The notes: generated from the sequence alone by a model not told the origin. 42,501 nucleotides of DNA from Paludibacteraceae bacterium (GCA_017464025.1 JAFUEI010000070.1:1-42501); one strand, 5' to 3'. Shown: positions 34,521 to 42,501, counted from the first letter of the stretch. Numbers and translations: made by a program.

Positions 34521-34733
34521 ATGAGAAACCTGATTTCATTGATCGGCGGAGTGGCCGCAGGTGCCCTCCTCGGTATTCTGTTTGCGCCCGCCAGCGGCGA
34601 AGAGACCCGTGCAAAAATCAAAGCCCTGATTCAGGAGAAGATGCCCGACCTCTCGAAAGAGAAACTGGAAGAGATGGTTGATCAGGTCATCGAGAAACTG
34701 AAGAGAGAAGAAAAGACCGTAGAAGCGGACTGA
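34521..34733 (+). CDS. YtxH-like small membrane protein
   Basis: 70 residues with one N-terminal glycine-rich membrane segment (LIGGVAAGALLGILFAPASGEETR) followed by a charged helix. The GAxxGxLFAPxSGxETR pattern is the signature of YtxH (general stress/gas-vesicle-like) proteins. It is the first of three short genes with gaps of 30 bases or overlaps; similar trios (YtxH, DUF1469, small basic protein) occur in many Bacteroidota. Likely an envelope stress or membrane-associated role. Confidence 0.88.
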   Translation: MRNLISLIGGVAAGALLGILFAPASGEETRAKIKALIQEKMPDLSKEKLEEMVDQVIEKLKREEKTVEAD

Positions 34734-34763
34734 GACGCCCCTTGCCAGAGAAATGCAGTCGTT

Positions 34764-35132
34764 ATGGACGAATACAAGCAATTGTTAGAGGACAGCAAAG
34801 CGTATATCAGGACACGCTACGACCTGCTCCGGTTAGAGCTGTTGGACAAGCTGTCGCTGATATTGGGATTGTTGGTACTGATTATCGTACTCCTTGTGGT
34901 CGGAATGGGTGCCATAGCCTATTTCTCGGTAGCGCTGGTAGGCTGGCTCTCAACCGTCATGCCCACACCTGCCGCCTGCTGCCTGCTCGGCGGCGTATTA
35001 GTGGCGGTGGTGGCCGTGCTCTGGCTGTGCCGCCAGCAGCTCTTCATCAATCCGTTTGTCAAACTGCTGAGCGGAATCCTGTTCCGCGAGAGCGAAGAAG
35101 AAAAGGAGGCCGCCAATGAAACCGCTGTATGA
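34764..35132 (+). CDS. DUF1469/holin superfamily III-like membrane protein
   Basis: 122 residues. An amphipathic N-terminal helix (EDSKAYIRTRYDLLRLELLDKLS) is followed by two strong membrane segments (about residues 32-58 and 68-93) and a C-terminal NPFVKLLSGILF tail. This layout matches the Actinobacterial/phage holin-X (DUF1469) family, which despite the name is mostly chromosomal and unrelated to prophage lysis. The last codons overlap the start of the next gene by 17 bases. Confidence 0.85.
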   Translation: MDEYKQLLEDSKAYIRTRYDLLRLELLDKLSLILGLLVLIIVLLVVGMGAIAYFSVALVGWLSTVMPTPAACCLLGGVLVAVVAVLWLCRQQLFINPFVKLLSGILFRESEEEKEAANETAV

Positions 35133-35361
35133 GATACGCAACACGCAGGAGATTGACCGTCTGCGCTCGCAACTGCTGCAGCAGCTCCACCGCGAAGAGC
35201 GTGTGCTGAACCGCGATGCGGAACGGCTTCAGAAGCGCTGGAAGCGCTGGACCTCCATAGGGACCGGCATCAGCAATGTGGTGACGAGCGTATCCTCCAA
35301 ACTCAGTCTGTTCTCGATAGGATTCAGCCTTGCACGACGCCTGTTGCGGAAATGCAAGTGA
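35116..35361 (+). CDS. small basic protein of the YtxH/DUF1469 trio
   Basis: 81 residues, rich in Arg, Leu and Gln, with a charged N-terminal helix (residues 10-48) and a weakly hydrophobic C-terminal half ending in SLARRLLRKCK. It overlaps the preceding gene by 17 bases, arguing for co-expression. I do not recognise a named family; by context it is the third partner of the envelope trio. A strong hairpin follows 16 bases after the stop. Confidence 0.7.
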   Translation: MKPLYEIRNTQEIDRLRSQLLQQLHREERVLNRDAERLQKRWKRWTSIGTGISNVVTSVSSKLSLFSIGFSLARRLLRKCK

Positions 35362-35377
35362 GCAAGCGGCAATATTC

Positions 35378-35409
35378 ACGGGCCGGCATACGATGGCATG
35401 CCGGCCCGT
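35378..35409. terminator. convergent intrinsic terminator
   Basis: ACGGGCCGGCAT (35378-35389) and ATGCCGGCCCGT (35398-35409) form a perfect 12-bp GC-rich stem with an 8-base loop. It sits between the convergent envelope trio (+) and tetR-type gene (-). T-runs are poor on both sides, but the stem is strong and placed between the two stop codons. Confidence 0.75.
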
Positions 35410-35430
35410 TGTGTATTCCGCAGAACGGGG

Positions 35431-36051
35431 TCAGGCCGGGGAGAAGCCCCGCCGTAGCATGATGAGGATTTCGGCTTTGCGGCCACGGAGGTAGGTCTCC
35501 ACCTCGGCAGGACTCTTCTCGAGCAGGTCCTGATAGATGGGCAGCGTGACGAAAGTCATCACCGTAAGCGAGACCACGTCCAGCAAGAGGTCAAGCGGTT
35601 CAACGGGCCGGAGAGCGCCCTTAGTGATTTCGCGGTGCACGAGGTCGGAGAAGGCATAATAGGCCCGCTGACGGCGCTCGTCCCTGATGAAGACTTCGCG
35701 AATCCACGCCCGCCGCTCGGCATTGAGCACCAGTTCGTTCATCACGAAGAAGGGCAGACGGGGATTGGCACTGAGCATGGAGAAATAGAAATCCACGACC
35801 CGCTCCATGGTCTGCATGAGGTCGCCGTCGTATTCGGCATGGTCAAGATAGTCGAGCAACAGGTTCATCTTCTGCTCGAAGATGCCGCGGAAGAGGCGCT
35901 CCTTGGTGCGGTAGTAGTAGTGCACAAGTGCCTGATTGCAGCCAACGGCCCGGGCAATATCGGTTGTGCTGGTGCCGGCGAATCCTTTCTCAAGAAACAG
36001 GCGCTCTGCCGTTTCAAGGATTCGTTGTTCAAGTTGGGTGATTTGATTCAT
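35431..36051 (-). CDS. TetR family transcriptional regulator
   Basis: 206 residues. The N-terminal helix-turn-helix is typical: ILETAERLFLEKGFAGTSTTDIARAVGCNQALVHYYYRTKERLFRGIF spans residues about 11-58 (three-helix DNA-binding unit with the conserved HYYYRTKE). The C-terminal helical domain would bind a small ligand or acyl-CoA-like effector. It is the last gene of a three-gene operon, 14 bases after the activase-related gene, so it probably regulates that operon and itself. A palindrome in the leader of the first gene (40360-40377) is a candidate operator. Confidence 0.9.
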   Translation of the reverse strand: MNQITQLEQRILETAERLFLEKGFAGTSTTDIARAVGCNQALVHYYYRTKERLFRGIFEQKMNLLLDYLDHAEYDGDLMQTMERVVDFYFSMLSANPRLPFFVMNELVLNAERRAWIREVFIRDERRQRAYYAFSDLVHREITKGALRPVEPLDLLLDVVSLTVMTFVTLPIYQDLLEKSPAEVETYLRGRKAEILIMLRRGFSPA

Positions 36052-36065
36052 ATCAGTTGAGTTCT

Positions 36066-38573
36066 TTATCCGTTGAGTTCTTTGCGTGCATTGTCCACGA
36101 GGAAATGCAGGCGGTTGTATATATTGGCTTCGGAGGTGGAGCTGTCGAAGTCGAGGAAGAGGAGATTGACCTCGGGATAGATGGTGCGCAGGCGCTTCTC
36201 AATGCCCTTGGATATGATGTGGTTGGCAATACACCCGAAAGGCTGAAGAGAGATGACGTTGCGCACGCCGGACTCGGCCAGATGACAGATTTCGCCCGGC
36301 AGGAACCAGCCTTCGCCGAAGTCGGCTGCCGTGGATATGACTTGCCTGCTGAGGCGGGCGATGTCAAAGATGTCGGCCGAAGGACGATAGAACGGCCATT
36401 CGGCACAGATACGGTCGTAACGCCGGACAATATGCCGGATGTAGCGGTAGAGGGCATCGGTCAGCCATACCGGCGTATGCTCCTGCCGGATATGCAGTTC
36501 GCGGTTGGCATGACGTGCAACGAATGAGGTGGAGAAGAACTCGATGATGCTTGGGGGGACCACCTCGACCCCCTCCTGCAGGAGCCAGTTGACAACATTC
36601 TTGTGACTAAACGAATTGTACTTCACATATATCTCGCCGACGAGCCCCATCACGGGCACGCGCTTCGCCGTATCGGCAACAGAAAGGAAGTCCGCCACCG
36701 CCTCGCGCATGAGTTGCACGAGCAGGCCTGTGTCGTTGGCGCGCACCGCCTCGCAGCCGCGGGCGATGTATTTCTCCCGCAAGTCAGCTGCTGCTCCTTC
36801 ATGGCCTTCGCGGCAGCGTACGGCAGCAGAATGGTAGAGCCGGTTGAGGGCATCGGCGTAGGCCATGGTGTGGATGACTATCCGTGCCCATTTTCTCCAA
36901 GGAATATCAAATCCCGGCTGGGTGTTGCTGATGTCACCGCTCGTGGCTAACGAGAGCAGCGGCACGTCCTTGTAGCCGCTGCGCACCATGGCGTTCTTGA
37001 TGAGAGAGTAGTAGTTGGTGGCACGGCACTGCCCGCCCGTCTGGGTGATGATGACGGCCGTGTTCTGCGGGTCGTAGCGCCCGCTGTTGAGAGCGTTCAT
37101 GATGCTGCCGATGACGATGGTGGCCGGATAGCAGACGTCGTTGTTCGCATACCTCAGCCCCGTCTCGGCATCGGCCTGGCTGCCGGTGGGCAGGTTCACG
37201 ACTTCGTAGCCCGCCAACGAGAATACAGCCGGTATGAACTCCGAGTAGCCCTCCGCAAAATAAGGGGCGAGGATGGTGCGGCGCCGGTCGGAAGGCATAA
37301 AGGTTTTGGTGGTGACAAAAGGCAGAACCCGCCCTTCCTCCGGCTCCCCCTCCGGGGGAGAGGCGACCATGCGGGTGCTCTCGATGAGCGAACGGACGCG
37401 CAGGCGCAGGGAGCCGATGTTGTTCACATCATCAATCTTGAGGACGGTAAGGTTCTTGCGGTAGCGGGCCAGGATGGCCTGCACCTCGTCGAGGATGAAG
37501 GCATCGGGGCCGCAACCGAAGGACGTGAGTTCCACCATCAGCAGGCCGCTGTAGGCCGACTCCCCCACCATCCGCGCCGCTTTGAAGACGCGGTTGGGAT
37601 AGGCCCACTGCGTGACGGCATTCAGTTCTTCGTACACACGGCTTCCTGCATGGCGCGCTGCATGCTCGGTAATCACATCCACACCCATATCGGCAATGGC
37701 ATACGATATCTTATGCTCGATGAGCGGGTCGGTGTGGTAAGGCCGCCCAGCCAACAAGATGACCATACGTCCTTCCTGCTGCGCCCGCTCCAGCGTCTCC
37801 AGTCCGCGACGCTCCAAGGTGTCGAGGTATTCCTCCTGTGCAGCGACAGCCTTGCGGACCGCCTCAAGCGCCGTGCGCCGGGCGATGCCCAACGTGGCGA
37901 GATAAGCCGTGCAGGAGGCTGTGAGCATCTTCTCGTCGTTGAACGAGACCACCGGTGCATCAAACGGTATGCCGTAGCGCCCTGCCGTTTCGATACTGCT
38001 CTTCAGGACATCGGAATAGGCCGATACGATGGGACAGTTGAACGAGTTGCGGCTCCGCCCGTCTTCCTTGCGCTCATATACTACAAACGGATAGAAGATG
38101 CGGTCCGGCTTCTTTTGAATGAGGTCGAACACGTGCCCGTGCATCAGTTTGGCCGGAAAGCAGATGTTGTCGGCCATAATGGTGCGGACTCCCGCTTCGT
38201 AGAGGGGCACGGTGGACGTAGCGGAGAGGACGGTCCGGATGCCACAGGCGGCAAACAGGGTGCGCCAGAAGGGCCAGTTCTCGTAGATGCCCAGTCCGCG
38301 CGGAATGCCGAGGGTGAGACCGGCTGTTGCTGCCGCCTCACGCTGCGGCGCAGACTCCCTGAAAAGAAGACGGTACTTCTCCTGAAAGAGATTCACACCC
38401 TTGCGGTGCGCCTCATGCACCGACGAATACACCTTCTCGCAGTTGTTGCCACTAGCGAAGGTCCGCCCGTTTCGGAACGTGAAAAGCCGTACAGGGCAGT
38501 GGTTCTCGCAGCCCGGACACACCTCCTGCCGCTCGGTATAAGCATTGCTTTCTATGAGTTCGCGAAGCTCCAT
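36066..38573 (-). CDS. acyl-CoA dehydratase activase-related protein (DUF2229/HgdB-like part)
   Basis: 835 residues, cytoplasmic, oxygen-sensitive Fe-S protein by family. The N-terminus has a cysteine cluster Cys19, Cys22, Cys26 and Cys45 (CPGCENHCPVRL, then NNC). Then follow two domains similar to the dehydratase/benzoyl-CoA reductase subunit fold: one with CFPAKLMHGHVFDL and ELTSFGCGPDAFILDEV, one with NNDVCYPATIVIG, GGQCRATNYYSL and LQPFGCIANHI. In many bacteria this part is fused to the double ATPase domain in a single chain of about 1,400 residues; here the two are adjacent genes separated by 23 bases. The physiological substrate is unknown for this family; it is expected to receive electrons from the ATPase partner. 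Confidence 0.88.
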   Translation of the reverse strand: MELRELIESNAYTERQEVCPGCENHCPVRLFTFRNGRTFASGNNCEKVYSSVHEAHRKGVNLFQEKYRLLFRESAPQREAAATAGLTLGIPRGLGIYENWPFWRTLFAACGIRTVLSATSTVPLYEAGVRTIMADNICFPAKLMHGHVFDLIQKKPDRIFYPFVVYERKEDGRSRNSFNCPIVSAYSDVLKSSIETAGRYGIPFDAPVVSFNDEKMLTASCTAYLATLGIARRTALEAVRKAVAAQEEYLDTLERRGLETLERAQQEGRMVILLAGRPYHTDPLIEHKISYAIADMGVDVITEHAARHAGSRVYEELNAVTQWAYPNRVFKAARMVGESAYSGLLMVELTSFGCGPDAFILDEVQAILARYRKNLTVLKIDDVNNIGSLRLRVRSLIESTRMVASPPEGEPEEGRVLPFVTTKTFMPSDRRRTILAPYFAEGYSEFIPAVFSLAGYEVVNLPTGSQADAETGLRYANNDVCYPATIVIGSIMNALNSGRYDPQNTAVIITQTGGQCRATNYYSLIKNAMVRSGYKDVPLLSLATSGDISNTQPGFDIPWRKWARIVIHTMAYADALNRLYHSAAVRCREGHEGAAADLREKYIARGCEAVRANDTGLLVQLMREAVADFLSVADTAKRVPVMGLVGEIYVKYNSFSHKNVVNWLLQEGVEVVPPSIIEFFSTSFVARHANRELHIRQEHTPVWLTDALYRYIRHIVRRYDRICAEWPFYRPSADIFDIARLSRQVISTAADFGEGWFLPGEICHLAESGVRNVISLQPFGCIANHIISKGIEKRLRTIYPEVNLLFLDFDSSTSEANIYNRLHFLVDNARKELNG

Positions 38574-38596
38574 CTAACGTAAATTGCTGATAATTG

Positions 38597-40345
38597 TTAT
38601 ACGGATTGATTGACTTGGTTCATGGCATATAGAGCGGCCCCATAGGCTCCCATCAGTTCGGGGATGTCGGTGAAGGCGACGGAGCAGCCCGTCAGGAGTT
38701 CGAGGGCACGGACCACGGAATGGTTGCGCATGGTACCGCCCTGCACGACAATACGGTTGCCCAGTTCGCTGACATCCCGCAGCTTCAGCACCTTATATAA
38801 ACAGTTTTTCACCACCGACCAGCTGAAGCCGGCGGCGATATCTTCCACGCGGGCGCCCTCGCGCATGGCCTGCTTCACCTTCGAGTTCATGAAGACGGTG
38901 CAGCGCGTGCCAAGGTCGCAAGGATGGGCGGCGGTGCAGGCCATGTGGGCGAAGTCTTCCACCGGATAGCCCAGCTGACGCGCGAACGTCTCGATGAAGG
39001 ACCCGCACCCCGAAGAGCAGGCCTCGTTGATTTCAATACGCTCTATGGCCCCGTTGCGCACCCAGATGGCCTTCATGTCCTGACCGCCGATGTCAAGCAC
39101 GAAGCTCAGGTCGGGCATCACCCGACGGGCACCTATATAATGCGCCATGGTCTCCACGATGCCATAATCCAGCGAGAAGGCCGTCTTGAGCAGCGACTCG
39201 CCGTAGCCGGTGGCACAGGAGGCCGCGATGCCCAGCCCTTTCTGCGGTATGCGCCCGAGCGCCTCGCTGAAGGCGCGGAAACTATCGCCGTTGTTGCGCA
39301 CATAGTCGGCATATACGAGTTCCCCTTGCGAATTGAGAATCACTATTTTGGTAGTGGTACTGCCCGAGTCCACCCCGAGGAAGCAGGGTTCGTTTCCAAC
39401 ATCGGCCGCACGCGGTACGCGGTGGCACTGCTTTCCACCAAGCCAGGCGGCATAGTCCTCTCCGCCGGTGAAGAGAGGCGGCAGGCGCAGGGAGTAGTCA
39501 GCCGGAAAACTGTCAGGGCGGTCAAGCTGCTCCGTCAAGGCGGAAAGAAGAACAGCAGGTTCGGCCGACGCCATCAGCGCGCAACCCGTTGCCGGAACTA
39601 TCTGCGCGTTCTCGGGCAGAATGCAATCGCTCTCCTCAAGACCGAGCGTCCGGAGAAAGGCTTTACGCAGCTGCGGGAGAAAAGCAAACGGTCCCCCGCA
39701 GAAGAAAAGCTTCGGCACGATGTCCATACCGCGTGCGAGCGAGCCCACCACCTGCGTAGCTACGGCATGGAACACCGAAGCGGCAATGTCAGCCTTCGGC
39801 ACATTGCGGGCAATGAGGTTCTGAATGTCAGTCTTGGAGAACACACCGCAGCGCGAGGCCATCGGATAGACGGTTCCGGCTTGCGCGGCCAGACGGTCCA
39901 GCTCGCCGGTCTCAATGCCGAGCAAAGTGGCTGTCTGGTCGATAAACGCCCCCGTGCCGCCGGCGCAACTGCCGTTCATGCGGATGTCGGGCACCTTGCC
40001 CCCTGCAAAGAATATCATCTTCGAATCTTCACCGCCCATATCGACAAACGTGCGCACAGCGGGATACATCCGCTCGACGGTGCGGGCCGCAGCCACAACC
40101 TCCTGCACGAAGCGGAGCCCCAGCTTCTCGGCCACACCCATGCCGACCGAACCTGTCAGCACAATGCGGAGCCGGCAGTCCCCCACCCGCTCCTGCAGGG
40201 CACGAAGCGTGCGCCGCGCCGCCTCACGCACATCGGCATTATGACGGCGGTAGTCGAAGAAAAGCAAGCGGTTAGCACTGTCCAACAAGGCCACTTTCAA
40301 GGTGGTTGAACCTATATCTATACCCAAGTTATACGTCTGAAACAT
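38597..40345 (-). CDS. acyl-CoA dehydratase activase with two BadF/BcrD-type ATPase domains
   Basis: 582 residues with two ASKHA-fold ATPase domains in tandem. These ATPases carry a bridging [4Fe-4S] cluster and drive low-potential electron transfer into 2-hydroxyacyl-CoA dehydratase-type enzymes. Domain 1 starts [15 protein letters not shown] (residue 7) and has Cys127 ([10 protein letters not shown]) and Cys166 (SRCGVF). Domain 2 starts [15 protein letters not shown] (residue 323) and has Cys443 ([10 protein letters not shown]) and Cys482 (TRCTVF). Both domains therefore keep the cysteine pair used for the cluster, and both keep the phosphate loop GGEDSK or GGQDMK. First gene of the operon that ends with the TetR regulator. 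No classic dehydratase alpha/beta subunit is in the window. Confidence 0.92.
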   Translation of the reverse strand: MFQTYNLGIDIGSTTLKVALLDSANRLLFFDYRRHNADVREAARRTLRALQERVGDCRLRIVLTGSVGMGVAEKLGLRFVQEVVAAARTVERMYPAVRTFVDMGGEDSKMIFFAGGKVPDIRMNGSCAGGTGAFIDQTATLLGIETGELDRLAAQAGTVYPMASRCGVFSKTDIQNLIARNVPKADIAASVFHAVATQVVGSLARGMDIVPKLFFCGGPFAFLPQLRKAFLRTLGLEESDCILPENAQIVPATGCALMASAEPAVLLSALTEQLDRPDSFPADYSLRLPPLFTGGEDYAAWLGGKQCHRVPRAADVGNEPCFLGVDSGSTTTKIVILNSQGELVYADYVRNNGDSFRAFSEALGRIPQKGLGIAASCATGYGESLLKTAFSLDYGIVETMAHYIGARRVMPDLSFVLDIGGQDMKAIWVRNGAIERIEINEACSSGCGSFIETFARQLGYPVEDFAHMACTAAHPCDLGTRCTVFMNSKVKQAMREGARVEDIAAGFSWSVVKNCLYKVLKLRDVSELGNRIVVQGGTMRNHSVVRALELLTGCSVAFTDIPELMGAYGAALYAMNQVNQSV

Positions 40346-40359
40346 TCATGTTTATCTTG

Positions 40360-40377
40360 TTTAATAGTGTTATTAAA
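40360..40377. promoter_or_regulatory. candidate TetR-type operator palindrome
   Basis: TTTAATA-GTGT-TATTAAA is a perfect 7-bp inverted repeat with a 4-base centre. It lies between the -7 box (40389-40396) and the start codon of the activase gene (40345), where a bound repressor would block transcription. The last gene of the operon encodes a TetR regulator. Assignment is by position only; it could also be a weak AU hairpin in the leader. Confidence 0.5.
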
Positions 40378-40388
40378 TAATGGCGGTG

Positions 40389-40420
40389 CAAAGGTAAGGC
40401 AAGTTTGCCACATACGCAAG
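40389..40420 (-). promoter_or_regulatory. promoter of the activase/TetR operon
   Basis: On the - strand CTTG (40420-40417, one mismatch to TTTG) and TACCTTTG (40396-40389) are separated by 20 bases. Predicted leader of about 40 bases containing the palindrome at 40360-40377. Confidence 0.65.
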
Positions 40421-40534
40421 AGGTCTATAAAAATCAGAATAAAAAATACGCCAGAAAGAGACCACAAAAGGCAGTCTGTACGGAAGAAAATACAATCCAT
40501 TCGTAAAAAACGGCAGGTCTGCTTTTCCTGAACG

Positions 40535-41521
40535 TCAGCTGATGCGGCTGATGGCGTAGTCCAGGAGCATGGAGAGACTGCGGGTGAGTTCGTTCTCGCG
40601 GAAAGCGGACAGAGCGGAAAGCGCTATGCTGCGGTGTTCTTCCATGCAGCGGCGCGCATAGCGGATGCCGTCGTAGCGGAGCACGAAAGAGCGAATCTCC
40701 TGTTCGTCGTCAAACGAGAGCGGTCCCTGCGCCAACAAGCGGATGTGGTCGGCTTCCGGCCTCGGAGCGCGGTTGAGGGAGATGATAAGCGGCAGCGTAG
40801 CCTTGCCGTCGCGGATATCGCCCATCGTGGGTTTGCCCAGTTCTTCGGAGTCGCTGTAGTCCAGGATGTCGTCCTGCATCTGGAAGCAGATGCCTAACTG
40901 TTCGCCGAAAGCGGTGAGAGCCGTTTCCTGCTTCATGGTTGCACCGGCCGTGACAGCCCCCGCCTCGCAGCAGGCGGAGAACAGACGCGCGGTCTTGCAG
41001 GCGATAATGCGGAAATAGTCCTTCTCCGTTGTGCGAAGCACGCCGTTGTCGGTCAGACCGTTGGCGCTGAGCTGTAGCAATTCACCATCGGAAAGAGCCT
41101 TTCCCATATCGGATACGATGGAGAGAATGCGCACGTTGCGCAACGACGCGATAATCTCTATCACCTTGGAAAGCAGATAGTCCCCCACCAACACAGCCAC
41201 ATTGTTGGTCCACTGCGCCTTCACGGATGGTAACCCGCGGCGGGTGTCGCTGTCGTCCACCACATCGTCGTGAATCAGAGAGGCGGTGTGAAGCAACTCC
41301 AGGGCTACGGCCGTACGGATAGTCTTGTCGTTCACCTGACCGGCCAGTTTGGCGCAGAGCAGCACCAACGTAGGACGCAGCTGCTTGCCGCGACGCGCAA
41401 GAACAAGCGAGAGCACGTCCTTCAAAATGGGATTGTCGGTAGTAAGCGCTTCCTCAAAAGCCTTCTCGTAACGGAGAAACTCCTCCGCCACAGGCCGCCG
41501 TATGTCCTGTATGCCTATCAA
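40535..41521 (-). CDS. polyprenyl (octaprenyl-like) diphosphate synthase
   Basis: Trans-prenyltransferase that extends farnesyl or geranylgeranyl diphosphate with isopentenyl diphosphate, giving the side chain of menaquinone. About 328 residues. The first aspartate-rich motif is in LIHDDVVDDSDTRRG, the second in FQMQDDILDYSD followed by KPTMGDIRDGKATLP. No ATG fits; the start is taken as TTG at 41521 because a promoter -7 box lies at 41530-41537 and homologues begin close to IRRPVAEEF. An in-frame TTG at 41560 would fall within the promoter. The message would be almost leaderless. It is transcribed alone, with no clear terminator after it. Confidence 0.9.
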   Translation of the reverse strand: MIGIQDIRRPVAEEFLRYEKAFEEALTTDNPILKDVLSLVLARRGKQLRPTLVLLCAKLAGQVNDKTIRTAVALELLHTASLIHDDVVDDSDTRRGLPSVKAQWTNNVAVLVGDYLLSKVIEIIASLRNVRILSIVSDMGKALSDGELLQLSANGLTDNGVLRTTEKDYFRIIACKTARLFSACCEAGAVTAGATMKQETALTAFGEQLGICFQMQDDILDYSDSEELGKPTMGDIRDGKATLPLIISLNRAPRPEADHIRLLAQGPLSFDDEQEIRSFVLRYDGIRYARRCMEEHRSIALSALSAFRENELTRSLSMLLDYAISRIS

Positions 41522-41529
41522 AACGGCTG

Positions 41530-41561
41530 CAAAGGTACGTCTTTTTGCGCGAATACACAAA
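41530..41561 (-). promoter_or_regulatory. promoter of the polyprenyl synthase gene
   Basis: On the - strand TTTG (41561-41558) and TACCTTTG (41537-41530) with a 20-base spacer, a full match to the Bacteroidota consensus. Its position fixes the coding start at or below about 41524. Confidence 0.75.
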
Positions 41562-41660
41562 GGCCCGCGGGGGAAAAATGCAGAAAGGAGAGCACGAGGG
41601 GCCCGCGAGACTCAACAAAGAAACGGCGACCTCGGACAAGAGGCCGGAGAAAAGAATTCA

Positions 41661-41713
41661 GGGGAGAGCATTTCGGGGAGAGCATTGCGTCAATATCTAC
41701 ACATTGCGTCAAT
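41661..41713. repeat. nested direct repeats upstream of uxaC
   Basis: GGGGAGAGCATT occurs at 41661-41672 and 41675-41686 (14-base period). CATTGCGTCAAT occurs at 41683-41694 and 41702-41713 (19-base period, close to two helical turns). The second pair ends 29 bases before the uxaC -7 box, an expected place for an activator site. The rest of the 41522-41821 interval holds the two divergent promoters and no recognisable gene. Confidence 0.7.
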
Positions 41714-41742
41714 TATTCCACTAAAATGCGAGAAAAAGGCGC

Positions 41743-41750
41743 TATCTTTG
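41743..41750 (+). promoter_or_regulatory. -7 element of the uxaC promoter
   Basis: TATCTTTG matches the Bacteroidota -7 box, about 72 bases before the uxaC ATG. No TTTG is found at the -33 position, which fits a promoter that needs an activator, perhaps acting on the direct repeats at 41683-41713. Confidence 0.55.
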
Positions 41751-41821
41751 CACCGTGAAATACTATCGGGATACCGCAAGGAGGCCCCCTTGATTACGCA
41801 CACTAACCCAATACACACAAT

Positions 41822-42501
41822 ATGAAAACATTCATGGACAAAGATTTCCTGCTGCAGACAGAGACCGCGCAGGAGTTGTATCACAATCATGCGGCTAAGA
41901 TGCCGATTATCGATTATCACTGCCATCTTATTCCTCAGATGGTTGCCGAGAACAAGCGTTTCGAATCCATCGCACAGATCTGGCTCATGGGCGACCACTA
42001 CAAATGGCGCGCTATGCGTTCGAACGGTGTGGACGAGCGTTTCTGCACCGGTAAGGACACCACCGACTGGGAGAAATTCGAGAAATGGGCGGAGACTGTT
42101 CCGTACACTTTCCGCAACCCGTTGTACCACTGGACCCATCTGGAACTCAAGACCGCTTTCGGTATTGAGGAACGTCTGAACCCCGAGACCGCACGGGCCA
42201 TCTACGACAAGTGCAACGACCTGATTGCCAACGATCCGAAATTCTGTCCACGCGGACTGATGAAGCACTACCACGTAGAGCTCGTTTGTACGACCGACGA
42301 TCCGGCTGACAGCCTGGAGTGGCACAAGATGGTCAAGGAAGACCCGACTGCGGAGGTACGTATGTTGCCGACATGGCGTCCAGACGCAGGCATGAATATC
42401 GAAGCCGCTACGTGGACGGCGTATATAGAGAAACTCTCCGCCGTCTCTGGTATAGCAATCGCCAAGTTTGGCGATTTAATCGACGCCCTGCAGAAACGCC
42501 A
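41822..42501 (+). CDS. uxaC: uronate (glucuronate/galacturonate) isomerase, 3' end outside the window
   Basis: Converts D-glucuronate to D-fructuronate and D-galacturonate to D-tagaturonate, the first step of hexuronate catabolism (pectin and glycosaminoglycan breakdown). The 226 codons present are open to the window end; the full protein is normally about 470 residues. The start MKTFMDKDFLLQTETAQELY is characteristic, followed by IIDYHCHLIPQMVAEN with the metal-binding His33 and His35, then IWLMGDHYKWRAMRSNG and the CTTDDPADSLEWH segment. All fit UxaC closely. The frame shows no break up to the window end. Confidence 0.95.
   Translation, partial: MKTFMDKDFLLQTETAQELYHNHAAKMPIIDYHCHLIPQMVAENKRFESIAQIWLMGDHYKWRAMRSNGVDERFCTGKDTTDWEKFEKWAETVPYTFRNPLYHWTHLELKTAFGIEERLNPETARAIYDKCNDLIANDPKFCPRGLMKHYHVELVCTTDDPADSLEWHKMVKEDPTAEVRMLPTWRPDAGMNIEAATWTAYIEKLSAVSGIAIAKFGDLIDALQKR

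Noticed and set aside
34764-35132. Prophage remnant suggested by the holin-like membrane protein
   Set aside because: The family is usually chromosomal and paired with YtxH-like proteins; no other phage gene or attachment site is nearby.
40495-40534. Possible terminator after the polyprenyl synthase gene
   Set aside because: A T-run is present on the - strand, but the only stem (GCAG/CTGC) is four base pairs, too weak to call.

Overview
The window is a gene-dense, moderately GC-rich piece of a Bacteroidota chromosome, almost certainly order Bacteroidales. Three things point there. Five promoters carry the TTTG-N20-TAnnTTTG signature of that phylum, a sixth matches it with CTTG at -33, and a seventh shows only the -7 box. 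Several exported proteins end in type IX secretion (T9SS) type A-like C-terminal domains. Four exported proteins have Gln directly after the predicted signal-peptidase site. The genus cannot be read from the sequence; a Prevotellaceae-like or Tannerellaceae-like lineage is plausible. No tRNA, rRNA, insertion sequence or CRISPR array was seen.

Layout. (1) 1-3514, + strand: an operon of prs, a lipoprotein glutaminyl cyclase, sufC and an unusually short sufD, ending at a bidirectional terminator. (2) 3624-31334, all - strand: a 28-kb cell-surface locus. It begins with a 3,532-residue modular T9SS adhesin that has its own promoter and terminator. Next comes an operon of an outer-membrane barrel, an OmpA-type barrel with a Lys/Gln-rich N-terminus, and two collinear T9SS multidomain proteins, ended by a terminator. 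Last comes a second operon with its own promoter: a C10 (streptopain-like) cysteine protease with a T9SS tail, a second OmpA-type barrel, a Wza-like export lipoprotein and a Wzc-like chain-length protein whose kinase motifs are degenerate. (3) 31641-35361, + strand: an SpmA/SpmB-type membrane protein, an unknown coiled-coil protein preceded by five 11-bp tandem repeats, ybeY, and a small envelope trio (YtxH-like, DUF1469/holin-X-like and a basic 81-residue protein). (4) 35431-40345, - strand: a CoA-dehydratase activase system split over two genes plus a TetR regulator, with a candidate operator in the leader. (5) 40535-41521, - strand: a polyprenyl diphosphate synthase; then uxaC on +, cut by the window end.

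How the parts may work together. The most interesting region is the 28-kb surface locus. T9SS cargo is twice paired, within one transcription unit, with an OmpA-type protein combining a related N-terminal barrel, carboxypeptidase-regulatory-like modules and a peptidoglycan-binding domain. In the second unit the pair is joined to Wza/Wzc-type proteins without any glycosyltransferase. I infer a surface-assembly or anchoring module in which barrel/OmpA proteins and a glycan-chain-length protein serve the neighbouring cargo. The glutaminyl cyclase just across the terminator could cap the N-terminal Gln of at least four of these proteins. Each gene family is known; the combination and its function are inference.
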